From: Argopecten irradians | Taxonomy: Eukaryota; Mollusca; Bivalvia; Pectinida; Pectinidae | Direction: 5' to 3' | Length of the DNA: 64,000 nucleotides | Assembly (NCBI RefSeq): GCF_041381155.1 | Contig: NC_091135.1 | Coordinates: 1,928,490-1,992,489 of the forward strand | Shown here: positions 13,690 to 25,557 of the stretch, one piece after another | Position numbering within the stretch: position 1 is the first letter of the stretch | Layout of the letters: the number at the start of each line of letters is the position of its first letter | Made by a program: the position numbers and the translations under genes | The notes under the pieces: generated by a model | Told to the model about the DNA's origin: nothing | Database searches by the model: none | Seen by the model: only the letters and a program-made list of their open reading frames with translations

Positions 13690-15430
13690 GATCGATGTAT
13701 CGAGTGCCGACATCTGCAGGGTTATTCTCGGTAGAGATGTAGAACCAATGGTCTGGTCTAGAAAATTCCAGGATCCTGCAGACTCTGTTGGCCACATAGA
13801 TATAAAACCGTCGAGTTGTGTTAGTTACGTAGCCCAGTACAACTTTACTATCGGTGTGGAAAAACACATGTTCTCGGGGAAAGGATAGCTCTTCTGTGAC
13901 AATTTCTGCTATTTCCACGGCTAAGACTGCGGTACATAATTCCAGACGTGGAATTGTATGACCATGACGCGGTGCTACTCGGATCTTATTTGGTTTCTTA
14001 GGATGATAAACGCCGAAAAGAGGCAAATACCAGCACTCCTCAAGTTTACTCACAACTCCTTAAGTGGAGGGGCCACTTCCGCGTGCCCGTTGTCTAAGAT
14101 TCCTTTCATAAAGGTGACAAGGTGTTCGCGCTTAACGGAATTCCTTTGAAGAGAGACATCGAGAAGCTGAGCTCGTTTAAGGGCTTGGTGCCTATTATTA
14201 GGTAGTCTAGGACGAGGTTTGCGAAAAGGCAACGGTGCAGTCCATTTACCACTAGTGTCTCGTACAAATTCTTTGTCCATGAGATCCAGAAATGCTCTGT
14301 CTTCTACAGACAAGCCAACTTTGTTGTCATCATGAGTCTGCTTGAATACTCCTTGTCCAATGATTGGTTCCTCGCAAACCCCTTTCACATTAAACTGATT
14401 GTCACATGGATCAAACAATGTAGGTCGACCATCTCCAAGTATCCTTGTCTTGAGAACAGAGACCTCTGATGGGTTCGGAGGATGAGTAGTTCCCAGACAT
14501 ACATTCCCTACAACCACCCAATCAAGGTTTAGCCTCTGGGCAAATGGTAAATTGGGTGGACCAATAATCTGCTCACAGATGTGATGAGCCTCTGGCACGT
14601 CGCGCCCAATCAACAGTAGAATTTCAGAATTAGACCGTAACGGAGGCAACTTGACGCCCTTCAAATGACTGTGATAGTTGGTGATCTCTGGAGTAGGAAT
14701 CTCTGTACGGTTGTTGGGTATCTGATCACACTCCAGTATGTCAGGTAAGGGTAAGGTAAACTGGCCGTTCAGAGAGGAAACTGAGAATCCATGTGCGCGC
14801 CGACCCTGTGTCGGCAAGTCCCCTGCACAGGATACCAGAGTATATTGTTCAACTGTCTCTCCTGAGACATCCATGATATTGAAGAAACCAGGCTTGCACA
14901 ATGTCCGATTACTTTGATCGTCGATTATGACATACATGTAGGTAGCTTGCTCTGGTGAGTTAGTCCTATGAACTCGAACAAGTATTGTTTTTGAACAAGA
15001 TCTGCCTGTAAACGTTCCTCCACACACGCGCGTACATTTACTCACAACGCCTTCATTCTCCCCGCCGTTCTGACTAGTCGTTATCTCCCCACCGTTCGGA
15101 CTTGTAGAATTATTGTTGTTTTTGTCTGGCTTATGACCATTTCGATTTCCGGATGTAGAATGTCCATCCCTGGGATGGAGCGCCGTAGGGTGCTGACTGC
15201 TGCTGCATTCTGCGCATTTTACAGAGACTGAACAGTTTTTGTATATATGAGCATCTGTGTCACAACATCGAAAACATAAGCGGTGTTCGCTTAATATACG
15301 TCTCCGTTCCGACAAGGATTTAAGACGGAATGCCCTGCACTGATTTATGTCGTGGTTAGATGTGTTGTGTATCAAACACTGTTTCTTGGGTTGTTTGTTA
15401 GAGTTCTCGTTAGACGACACCTGAGTTTTA
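13690..15430 (-). CDS. BEL/Pao pol region: zinc knuckle, protease-like, RNase H-like (fossil)
   Basis: Minus-strand BEL coding remains. The 5' part has a CLIHNTSNHDINQC knuckle followed by FRCCDTDAHIYKNC, as in BEL gag-pol junctions. Next comes a DUF1758-type aspartic protease region around YVIIDDQSNRTLCKPGF, and a conserved linker with LIGRDVPEAH and LDWVVVG. The 3' part has the PRLELCTAVLAVEIAE motif and HTDSKVVLGYV, typical of the BEL RNase H region. These motifs fix the BEL/Pao family rather than Gypsy or Copia. The element is broken. Confidence 0.88.
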
Positions 15431-15435
15431 TTCAC

Positions 15436-17004
15436 CTAAATATTTGACCGAACTCTGTCCTTGGAACGCGGTTCATTGCTTGTACGAGTGGTCAACGTAT
15501 CTTTATATACAAGGCCGGGGTCATTAAGCATAGAGCTCATTTCCTTTATGAACACCACAAATTCCGAGAATGGAGGAAAGGCTACACTCTTCTCCTTCTT
15601 ATACCTTGCAGCTCTGACTGTCCATTTCCCTTGGATATGGAGAGGCAATTTACCCACAATGGGGAGAACGTCTGAAGAGGTGTTGTAATAGCCTAATAAT
15701 GAGCCATAAATGGGATCTTCCATCATGGCTCCCACTTCTGAAAGAATGTCTGCCAATTCGTATAATTTGGCATTATCCTTTGAACCCAACCTTGGAAACT
15801 TCTCTAGTTTCCTTTTTAATGAGGCCTCTACCATTTCCGGACATCCATATCGCTCGTGGAGACGCTCCCAAAGTCTTTCCAGTCCTCTAGCTGGGTTTGG
15901 ATTGGAGGCTCTTATGCTCAAAGCGTGCTTCTTGGACTCCGGTCCCAACCACTTGAAAAGCAGGTCGAATTCCTCATTAGCTGTCACGCTGAGTTCTTTG
16001 GTTACAGACTGGAAACTAGACTTCCACATTGAAAATGTTTCAGGTTTGTCGTCAAAGGTGGTAAGTCTCTGCAGGAGCAAGTCCTTACGTAACAGGTACT
16101 TAGTGAAATCAGAATAACCTAGTCGTTCTGGGTAAAAACTAGGTGCATTAGGATCCATCTGTTGTCTATTGTCATTAATCGTCCTATCAGACTTTTTCTC
16201 CATCAATGGAAGACTCATGTACTGGACACCTACCTCCTTCAAAGGCAGAATCTGGACCTGTATTTATCGGTGCAAGGGTGTTGTTTTCCACTCTAGGAGG
16301 TCCATGGCTCTCAGTCTGTGCCTGCGCATTGATAAACTGCGCTGTAAGCTCCTTACTGTCCATCGAAGGTAATGAGAGTTGTGGTCCTCTGTCTATGTCG
16401 CCTTCACCATACTCCTCATACATGGCCTCAAGTTCGGCTTGAGCTACGGCTGCTGCTCGTTGTGATTTTAGATGCTGGAGGTCAGATTCATACTGAGCTC
16501 TCTGTCGAAGAATTTCAGCATCCATCTTGGCCTGGTGTTTCTACATCTCAACTTCTTGGCGTGTAAATGTCAAACTAGTTTTAGCTGCTTCTAACTTTGC
16601 ACGTTGAAGTGCTAATAGCGAACTCCTGCGACTACTAGAACTGCTCACTGATGAATGACTTTTGGTTTGAGAGTTCTTTTTCACTTCTTGTTTCTGCTCT
16701 TTGTTTTCTTCGATATCTGTTTCTGGCTGCTTAAGAATCTCCACCATCTCGTTATGCACATCTGTTACCTTTCTATAGATTTTGATATGCATCATCTCTT
16801 GCGAAACTTTTCTCACTATTACTGGAGGAGATATTAATACAAGTTAAATATTTCATAAATCCTTTCACCTCGTCTAGGTATTTGTCATAGACCGCTCCTA
16901 GCTGATCCTTTAGTTTTATCACTAAGTCTCTTTCGTGCTTGGCCGAGTTAAACTCTTCGATAGTATCCTCTACCTTTTTTCGGAGTTTGATAAGTTTGGC
17001 GGTA
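15436..17004 (-). CDS. BEL/Pao gag region with DUF1759-like domain (fossil)
   Basis: Minus-strand gag remains; the first part of the same gag lies beyond the Gypsy insertion at 25558-25761. The N-terminal stretch is highly charged and helical (KHERDLVIKLKDQLGAVYDKYLDEVK), probably coiled coil. It is followed by a serine-rich stretch and a second helical stretch (ILRQRAQYESDLQHLKSQRAA). The DUF1759-like core at about 15500-16120 has FDDKPETFSMWKSSFQS and GLERLWERLHERYG, which are hallmark BEL gag motifs. Fossil. Confidence 0.87.
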
Positions 17005-17273
17005 TGTCGTCGCCGGGAAAGGCTTGTGAGAGGGTTTTGTTGTGAAGGCGACGTCAGACATACAAAATAAGGGTCGAAACGATGACAAAATCTTCTGTTC
17101 TGCTGCCTGCTTCGTTTATTTTCATTTTCTTCACATAAGTAACATAATAACCAAAACTCGGAGAAACAATTCCGGAAAATGGAGATTGTAAAATTAGAAC
17201 CAAACATATAACATTTTTATATTCCGGATTAATTTATATTTTCTTTGACATGTACAAATACACGTATACGACA
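17005..17273 (-). repeat. Gypsy-1 3' LTR
   Basis: 269 bp, TG...CA ended on the minus strand, matching 25294-25557 throughout except for one base and a 5-bp indel. It directly abuts BEL gag sequence at 17004. Confidence 0.96.
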
Positions 17274-17290
17274 TCCCCGCCCCCCAAACA
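17274..17290 (-). other. Gypsy-1 polypurine tract
   Basis: On the minus strand the bases just before the 3' LTR read GTTTGGGGGGCGGGGA, a G-rich purine run in the position where plus-strand DNA synthesis is primed in LTR elements. Confidence 0.75.
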
Positions 17291-18905
17291 AAAATTTTGC
17301 ATACAATTTTGAAATGACATGTCAAAGAAAATACTAATAAATACGGTCAAAACTATAGTTCAGGAATGCAAGTCATACGTGTAACATTATACAGAAATAG
17401 AGTGATATCTGAATTTTAACATTTTTGCATATTATCAAAATGCACCAAACTATCACAAACATCATCTTAAACAAAGGAGCACTCTACATTAACCAGGAGA
17501 ATATTGAAAACATCCTCAAATGTGACACATTTAACAAAGTGCAAGTAAGAGGAAAACAGAAAAATGTGTTTATGAACCCTCACAGTAATATTGTAAAAAG
17601 AAATGACCTTGTCTGGTTTCAAGATCTACTAGCATGACTAAACCATGCCTACTGTTACAATAATACATTTGGAACAAACAAGATTTCCATTTTAAAGGTA
17701 ATACTTAACATGCACAAGAGAGTTTCTGGCCTGTATAATGTAACATGACACATAGCATTTCCTATTACATAGAAGTAACTTTGCTTAAAATCTGGTTTTG
17801 AGTTCTAGGTGTTGTAAGGAAATTTTCCAGAAAATAAGAATGGAATAAGTTGTAATAACAACAGCGAAAAATACAGATATTTTGACTAGTATTAGGGCAT
17901 TGGCACACTGAAAATCTATTCCACAAATAAGTAATATTGTAATACCTTTACAATAAAACAAAAGCTCTGAACTATGGTCAATTATCAAAAATCCACAACA
18001 TTTCAATGCAATAGCTATACAAGGGAGCTAATCATTTCACCATACATTACAGAAATCCATATTAATGTCAAAGTTTAAATTCATATAATGAATATCATTG
18101 TAATATCCATTCCATTATCAGAATATATCAAATTATGATTATTGCATGTCAAATATCAAACTCAATCTAAATTTATTCATATGCAAACCCATTCATGAAA
18201 TACATACTATACAAAACTGTTGGGAAAATATATCATTCACATGAGAATAAGATTCTCATATTATCTTTAATTCAGTGCATTTATTTATCAATAGTTATAG
18301 GTATTCATCACTGTGACTAGAATTTAAAAAGAGATATTTGGTCAAGGACTCTTTTATGTTGCATCAATAAATTTCCAATCAAGATGTCATCTGATCGGAC
18401 ATGGGGAATGCCAAAAAATATACAAACAAACAAATATAGAACATGAAATTTCTTAATCAGAGATCAACATTATGAAATAATCTCTAGCATCAATACATAA
18501 TTTGGAATATTGAGAAGTGGCACACTTCCAACATAGCAAAGTTCTGTCTAATATATCAATGTATTCATTTGATTAAAAAAAATCTCAAAAAGGTGAGAAA
18601 TGTTATGTTGTAAGGAAATCATCAATTCAAAATCAATCATAAAATATGAAAACCATACAAAAACATGAATGTCATCATTTTACAATACAGTCCTTCAGTA
18701 TAAAAACATCTTACTATGGCAAAAAGTATCAGCTTCATCTTAAACATCAAATAATGAAAACACTCAATACACTGCATTACATATGGATAATTGGATTTCA
18801 TAAAATCAGTATTTGAGTCATCAATTTCATACAAAAAGTCAATAGAACAACAAGTACTGAACCTGTGCATAAGACAACAATTATGCACCCCTACATATAA
18901 TACAT
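17291..18905. other. AT-rich noncoding tail of Gypsy-1
   Basis: About 1.6 kb between the end of the chromodomain-like tail and the polypurine tract. It is very AT-rich with only short reading frames on both strands, none recognisable. I see no env-like or other gene. It is probably a long 3' untranslated region. Confidence 0.6.
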
Positions 18906-18908
18906 TCT

Positions 18909-19640
18909 CTATAACACAGTTTTAGGTGGCTTCAAAAGGCATGTTTTCCGAGCATGAGTATTCAAGTCCCGTGGTTTCAGCCACATGGCATTTTGTGATG
19001 GTTCTCCTCTGAATTGGACGAGATATTCAAGCGTTGCTCCAGATCCTCTTTGAGCCAGAACACGTTTGATTTTATAGAATTTATCTTGTCCAGTTGACGA
19101 AGACATGTCGGAATCAGCTGTAAAGCTAGAATCACGGTAGCGCACTGGCTTTTTTATTGTTCGTTTAGGTCTTTGAGGTAACACAGGTAATGGAGTAGAT
19201 GAAGAGGAATCACGTTCTATAACCTGTGGAGATGGCGCATGGATATCTGAATGTGAATCACTAGTAGACTCTTGGTTTGAGGACATCGAACGAGATGAGT
19301 CATTTCCTACAACCTGCGGAGAGGGTACATTTACATCTGAATGCAAGTCCCTGGAAGAATCGAGGTTTGAGGATATCGGTGAAGATGAATCGCTTCCATT
19401 AATCTGCGGTAAATGTGCATTTAGATCTGACTGTAAGTCACTAGCAGACTCGCGGTTAGAGGATGAAGAAGTGATAGGGCTAAAGTCTTCAGTTTGGACA
19501 CCACATTCAACTCTGTTGTTTGAAACAATACGGAAATAATTTGAGGGTGTTGGGGCGCGAATATGAGCTGGCTTTAGTCGATCTAAGTGAACAGGGCGAG
19601 TACCAACTTTCCCTGTGGTAGGATCACTTAGTGTCACTAA
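18909..19640 (-). CDS. Gypsy-1 integrase tail with chromodomain-like end (fossil)
   Basis: The part begins with an integrase C-terminal-like stretch (GTRPVHLDRLKPAH). A serine-rich linker follows, made of three degenerate repeats of about 30 residues, each with a D-x-HSD/QSD-x-N/H-x-PSPQV-like core. The last 55 or so residues (FYKIKRVLAQRGSGATLEYL then VQFRGEPSQNAMWLKPRDL) have the aromatic residues and spacing of a chromodomain, which in chromoviruses helps target integration to marked chromatin. GVQTE near the start resembles a dynein light-chain binding motif. Fossil element. Confidence 0.75.
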   Translation of the reverse strand, partial: LVTLSDPTTGKVGTRPVHLDRLKPAHIRAPTPSNYFRIVSNNRVECGVQTEDFSPITSSSSNRESASDLQSDLNAHLPQINGSDSSSPISSNLDSSRDLHSDVNVPSPQVVGNDSSRSMSSNQESTSDSHSDIHAPSPQVIERDSSSSTPLPVLPQRPKRTIKKPVRYRDSSFTADSDMSSSTGQDKFYKIKRVLAQRGSGATLEYLVQFRGEPSQNAMWLKPRDLNTHARKTCLLKPPKTVL

Positions 19641-20620
19641 ATGACAGCTTTTCTTTAACTACTAGTACGTCTGAGTAAATGTTCTGAAGTTTATGTCCAG
19701 CACCTGTGGGCGTTTGTTGTAAATAAACATAATCTCCCGTCTGAACTGTTTCCTTGTTATTTCCAAGTTGTTGGGCAACCATTTTGTCCCGATTCAATAA
19801 GACTGCATCCTTCATGTGTGACCGAACCACCTCCAAACGACGATGAAGATCTTCAACATAAGTAGATATGCTAGCCGGTATAGTCGACATATCCACTGGA
19901 ACTCCAGCTAATGGAAAGGTTGGGCGCTGACCGAACACAACTTCGAAAGGTGAGTATCCAGACATACGGTTGACTGCAGCATTCATGGCAAATATGATGG
20001 ACGGCAATAAGCTTTCCCAGTTGTTCTTGGCACGATTCATGTACGGTGTAAGCTTTTCAGCCAGGACACGGTGTGTACGTTCACATGCACCCAAACACTT
20101 GTGTACAAAACTGGGCGTGAAGTTTTGCTGAACCTGGAGGAGACGGCAAGTTTCCTTAGCAGCTTTCGCAATAAATTCAGATCCATTATCTGATACTAGC
20201 GTGTTACAGACACCGAATGTAGTAACCATATAATACAGAGCAAGGCCAACAGTCAGTGCATCAGAGTTCTTGATTGGCATCACCCAAAGGTATTTTGAGA
20301 ACATGTCGACCGCCGTGAACACGAGTTTCCAGCAGAACTAAGAGGAAGAGGTCCATACAAATCAACCTCCCAAACCTGGAATGGGGAACTTGGCTTTGGG
20401 TAGGCAGTGATACCAGTTTTTATCTTTGTACGTGTGACTTTCCGACGTTGACATTGGTGACAAGACTTTATGTAATCAGTAACAACAACAGACAGTTTAG
20501 GGAAGTAGTAGCGCTCACGAATCCGGTCCAAGGTATCCTGAATTCCTCCATGACCACTGATAGGCGAGTCGTGGTAGAGCTCAAAGATTGTAGGAATGAC
20601 TTGTGGTGGTAAAACCAACT
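19640..20620 (-). CDS. Gypsy-1 integrase region (fossil)
   Basis: The zinc-binding N-terminus shows HDSPISGHGGIQDT then SCHQCQRRK, the H-H-C-C pattern of retroviral-type integrases. The core contains AVDMFSKYLWVMPIKNSDA, LVSDNGSEF and a later glutamate in a helical stretch (CLGACERTHR), matching the D-D-E layout. NAAVNRMSGYSPFEVVFGQR is a typical Gypsy integrase motif. Fossil. Confidence 0.9.
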
Positions 20621-20639
20621 GGTAATGGTCAAGGTTCTG

Positions 20640-23600
20640 AGCTCATTTCGACTTTGTTACTCGGGAGTGAAACAAGAGAGAGTCAATTAGAACAAAATCA
20701 TTACTTTGTAGCAAAATTCTACGTGATAGTTTCTGTGAATCAGGAAGTGCGCCATTTTGTAAATAGTCAATCAACAGAGAATGTTCATTATCCTGTGCCT
20801 GTAGCTGAATCAGACGATTCACCGTAAAATCAGTCTTTTGAAAAATGTCAAGTCGCTCTATCATGAAACCACAAAGATCGTTGTCATCATGTTTCTCCTC
20901 AGTTTCGTTAGTCGAAGAACTTGTTGTTTCCTGTTGATTTACTTCAGGGGTCATTGGTTGGGTGTCAACAACAGAATGTTCTGAATGGTTGCCATCATGT
21001 ATCACATTCGAAGTCGTGTCATTCGAAGAACTCGTTGCATCCTGTTGTTTCGCTTGATGGATCATGGCCACGGGTGGGGGTTCAACAACAGAGTATTCTG
21101 ACTGGCACAATTTACCCCGAGATCTGTGAAGAAGTTGTTTTTTATGACGCTTTACTGATCTATCACAAAATGTTTCTTCTTCAGTGTCAGCATCATACTC
21201 TGAATCAAAATGAAGCACAGATATGTTGGTATGGGGTACAAGCAAGATCTTGTTCAATTCCAAATCAGAATCGCTAGAACAGTTAATAAGCGACGCAAGA
21301 TTTTGACCTGACGGCAGTTTCACAGGCTTAGCATGTTGATCTGTCACATAAGGAAAGTATGGGTCATCCTCTGCAGGGCTCGAATCCATGGTACCAAATT
21401 TATCGTGAGGATGACATCTAGACAACGCGTCTGGGACAACCATTGGGGCAGCAGGTTTATAATCAACCCCAATGTCAAATTGCTGTAGAATTGCGACCCA
21501 TCTTTCGTATATCGCTCTCTTAAGTTGTTTTTGGTTGAGTGGTTGAAGAGCCTTGTGATCACAATAAACAGTACAATGTCGACCACGAATATATGACGCG
21601 CAATCCAAAACGCTGTAAACCATCCCCAACAGTTCCAATTTCGTTGGACCATAACTCTGTTGGTATTTGTTCAAGCCCTTCGAGCCAAAGCGAATCACAC
21701 GTACTTCATTGTCCGGCGATAGCTGGTATAACATAAAACCTACACCTTTACTTGATGTATCAACTGATAAACAGAAGTCATGGTCATAATCGGGGAAAGA
21801 CAAAGCATTTGAGTGAATGAGAGAGTCTTTTAAAGTCTGAAATGCCTCATCATGCTTATGTGTCCATGCATACTTCACTCCTTTCTTCAATAGATTAGTG
21901 AGCGGAAAAGCGATTTCGCTGAACCGAGGGATAAATTTGCGGAACCATCCCAGCATGCCTAATGCTCGCCGAAGTGCTTTTTGAGTATGTGGAACTGGGT
22001 ATTCACGGATCACAGAAATACGGTCAGATGGTGGTCGAATTCCTTCTTTCGAAATCTCATGGCCAAGAAATATGCACTTGTCGCGAGCAAATGTACATTT
22101 CTGTGGACCTAACTTTAGGCCTGCATGTCTGAGACGAGAAAATACATTGGACAAATCCTGTAAATGTTCCTCAAAAGTGTTTGAACATATTAAAATGTCA
22201 TCTAAATAACAGAGCACTGATTTGAATGTAAGCCCCTTCAATACCTTATCCATCAATAGTTGAAAACTATTGGGGGCTGTGCTAAGACCCATAGGTAAAC
22301 GACAAAATTTAAACGTACCAAAACAGGTATTAAAGGCTGTGTATTTTGATGACTCAGGTGCTATGCTCATCTGGAAAAAACCTGACTTCATGTCAATAGA
22401 AGTGATAAAATTTGGCGTTTGCGTACCTAAAGACTCAGTCAGTTCCTGGAGATTTGGAATGGTGTAACGGAACGGCTGTGTTTGTGAATTGAGAAACCGG
22501 AAATCACAGCAAAACCGATATGCAGACATGTGTGATTCCTGCTTAGATTTTGGTGAATGATTGTCAGGTTTTTTCTGTTTGAACACAAGCACAATAGGGC
22601 TAGTAATAGGTAAATCTTCTTTTTCATCAACTGAAGTAATAATACCCTGATCTATCAAAGTATCTAACTGGGTTCTTAATACCTCTTTCTTATCTGGTGT
22701 TAATCGATAAGGTTGCTGATATTTGGATGTAAAACCAGGTTTCAAATGTATCACATGTAATTTGTTCGACAACCTTTGTGAAACCCGAGGGAAGGGTTTT
22801 CTGGCGTTACAAAAACATCTTAATTGTCATATAAGCATGACTCTAATGACTTGACCTGGGATGGGGACAAATTTGGAATGTTCAAATTGAAATTTGAGAG
22901 AAAATCACTGGGATTTGAACTTGTTTGGTTGTCACCACACTCTTCCCTGTGTTCACCAGGTTTTTCAATCACAACATTGTTACAACTTATTTCGTTTACA
23001 TGATCGAGAGATGTATTGAAAGGCATGACATGATGCGACCCATCCATTGTTTCAAGGTTCACCAAAACTGTTCCTCTTTGGAGGACAACTGTAGTATTAC
23101 CTGGGTTCAAAATTTTTACAGGTACACGCCTTGAATTTTGTACAGTTACTACAGACCTTGCAGCAAGTAGGCCAGTGTTTAAAATTTGTTTACTAGCAGT
23201 ACAAATACCTTGAGTACCTAATATAACACCCTTTGGCAACTGACCTTGTACTATACATTCTGAAGATGGTAGTACATGTACTTCCTGCCTACATTTCACC
23301 TTGAGGGTCTTTTGTACAAATGAATGTGAAAAGGTTGAAAAATCTAACACAATCTTATACTGCGTCATGAATTTTGTTCCCAAAATAAGAGGATGTGATG
23401 TTTTAGGTAAAATGTAAGCCGTAAATTTATATGACCCATATTGATTGTGTCCCTTGATTCGAGCTATGCCAAGAATGTCAATATGTCTAGAATCAGCCAA
23501 TTTTACTGAGGATTCATGGGAAGGGTATAGTTGGGATTTACATGCTGAAGGTAAGGACTTATATAATTGTTCAGACATAACATTTATGGAGCAGCCCGTA

Positions 23601-23650
23601 TCAAGGAGACCTACAACCTTTTGATGAGCAAATGTACAATGTAAATACAT
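20640..23650 (-). CDS. Gypsy-1 protease, reverse transcriptase and RNase H region (fossil)
   Basis: At the 5' end (about 23600) LLDTGCSINVMS is a retropepsin active site. Reverse transcriptase follows, with the primer-grip and finger motifs YRFCCDFRFLNSQT, FITSIDMKSGFFQM, the LPMGLSTAPNSFQ turn and the catalytic YLDDILICS. RNase H begins near FCLSVDTSSKGVGFMLYQLS and ends by PDALSRC. The domain order protease-RT-RNase H-integrase places the element in Gypsy. Fossil, largely preserved. Confidence 0.93.
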
Positions 23651-23799
23651 AAATTTAGAGCTATCCTGATAACCACTATCATCATTTTCAGTAGTAGTGT
23701 CACTATCGCTGAAACCCTCAGAAGTTGCGCATGTCTCCTCTGACGTATCACTTATAGTCCGAAAAGTACATCTGTCTGGTGCTGGACTTCTATGACGCG

Positions 23800-24990
23800 A
23801 TTCTGTTAATAACCGCCCGAGTGACCGAGACCTATCCCCGGGGGAAACCAGTTTACCGACGCAAGATATGTAGGCATAGGTGGTGGGGGTTGTGTAATGT
23901 TAATGTTCTTGACACACTGGGTAGCTACATGCCCTCTTTGATTACACAGTTGACAGGTGTCCTGTGGTCTAGACTCACCGTGCCCTGTCCACCTACAATC
24001 ACGTTGACGGTGTCCCATCCCTTTACAGCGATAACAATGAGTGGATGATGTAGATTCCTTCTGCGGAGAAACCTGCAAACCCTGGACTAAAGATGTGAGG
24101 GCCTGTACCTGAGACTTCAACTCCTCAATGTCTGATTTCTGTGTTTCTGACTTTGAGACTGCAGCCACGAGGGGAGGGGTTTAACATACCGGGAACACCA
24201 TTGCAATATCCCGAAGCCTCACCAGAACGTGCACGTAGTAGCGCTGATTGGAGATCAGTACACATACCGGACCGTACGAAGAATGCTAACGAAGGTGTTA
24301 AACCCTCAATAAATTGATGTACCATGTCCCGCATAGGTTTTTCTAGTTTGAGTCCCTTTTCAAGGATTATACTATGGTATTCTTCCAATGGCTGCCCAGG
24401 ATGCCATTTTAAACGGTGAAATGATGCCGATTCCACTAGTAAGGCAGGATCAAGGGAATCTGTGACTGTGTACTTCTCACGAAACGCTTTCTCTAATTCT
24501 GTCCATGAGGACTTAGATGCTGAATCCAAAGCATGAAACCATACACGTGCTGGTCCGATAAGATGCATATGAAAAGCGGTTATTTTCCTCTGTGGGGAGG
24601 GATCAAAGTGAAGTCCATTGAAAGTTATATAGCTTTCAAACTCCTCCAAAAATTTGGTGCCCCCTTCATGTGTATAGCCTCCAAATTTCCGCATGGGGAT
24701 CCTGTCCGATATCGGTGGAATAACAATAAATGGAGATTGTCCAGGGTATCCCTCTTCTGAAGGAGGAGAAGAATCTGTGTTGCCATTGACAGTAAAATGT
24801 CTCGAGGATGAAATTTTTGGATTATCAAAGTCGAGCTTTTCTGATGGATAAATATGAGATGTATTCTTTGTTATGCCATCCTGAGGACGATTGTTTAACG
24901 TGTGGAGACTGGATGGACTCCAGGGGGCAGCAAGTACTGGGCCTGGTATTGTCTGGCTAACGTTCGTTCCCCTCAGTAATGGATTCATGG
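23800..24990 (-). CDS. Gypsy-1 gag with two CCHC knuckles (fossil)
   Basis: A retrotransposon gag capsid-like region, with FLEEFESYITFNG, IGPARVWFHALDSASKSSW and FREKYTVTDSLDPALL, followed by a nucleocapsid part with two CCHC knuckles, CYRCKGMGHRQRDC and CQLCNQRGHVATQC. The start near 24988 (MNPLLRGTN) is the first methionine downstream of the 5' LTR and leader. Fossil. Confidence 0.88.
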
Positions 24991-25293
24991 CGAAAAAATG
25001 CGGGGAAAATCACACACGTACAAATTATGTAAATCGATGAAAATTGCAGTTTATATCAATGTTCAAAACTCACAAATATTCTGGAAAATGGCAATCGAAA
25101 CATTCTTTCATCTCCAAATAAATGTCTGATAAGCTGAGATGAGGAATACATTGCAAAAGTTCAGTTTGGCCAATCAATCACAACATCATAAAACCGCATG
25201 GTCCAGACCGGAAGTTGATAATCGCACAACACGGTCACAAATAAATGTTAAATTTCAAGTATAAAATGTCATACAAATGAGGATTCTCCAACA

Positions 25294-25557
25294 TGTCGTC
25301 GCCGGGAAAGGCTTGTGAGAGGGTTTTGTTGTGAAGGCGACGTCAGACATACAAAATAAGGGTCGAAACGATGACAAAATCTTCTGTTCTGCTGCCTGCT
25401 TCGTTTATTTTCATTTTCTTCACATAAGTAACATAATAACCGAAACTCGGAGAAACAATTCCGGAAAATGGAGATTGTAAAATTAGAACCAAACATATAA
25501 CATTTTTATATTCCGGATTAATTTATATTTTCTTTGTACAAATACACGTATACGACA
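25294..25557 (-). repeat. Gypsy-1 5' LTR
   Basis: 264 bp, matching the LTR at 17005-17273. Just inside it, in element sense, the sequence reads TGTTGGAGAATCCTC, so a TGG-starting primer-binding-site-like sequence lies 3 bases from the LTR. I do not assign the tRNA. Confidence 0.95.

Larger units (their letters stand above)
17005..25557 (-). mobile_element. Gypsy-1: chromodomain-type Gypsy LTR retrotransposon, young, nested in BEL
   Basis: An 8553-bp minus-strand element. LTRs are TGTCGTAT...GACGACA in element sense, at 25294-25557 (5') and 17005-17273 (3'). By eye they differ by one substitution and one 5-bp indel, so the insertion is recent. Flanks are GGTA (left) and GGAA (right) where the uninterrupted BEL copy near 10545 has a single GGTA, which supports a 4-bp target duplication with one later change. 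Parts in order: gag, two CCHC knuckles, protease, reverse transcriptase, RNase H, integrase, chromodomain-like tail, then about 1.6 kb of noncoding DNA. It looks largely whole but does not read as one or two clean frames; perhaps three to five breaks. Confidence 0.95.

Noticed and set aside
12412-16566. Plus-strand frames across the BEL element
   Set aside because: Antisense shadows of BEL gag and pol coding sequence.
17425-17637. 70-codon plus-strand frame inside the Gypsy-1 tail, as an accessory gene
   Set aside because: Antisense to the element, AT-rich, no recognised motif.
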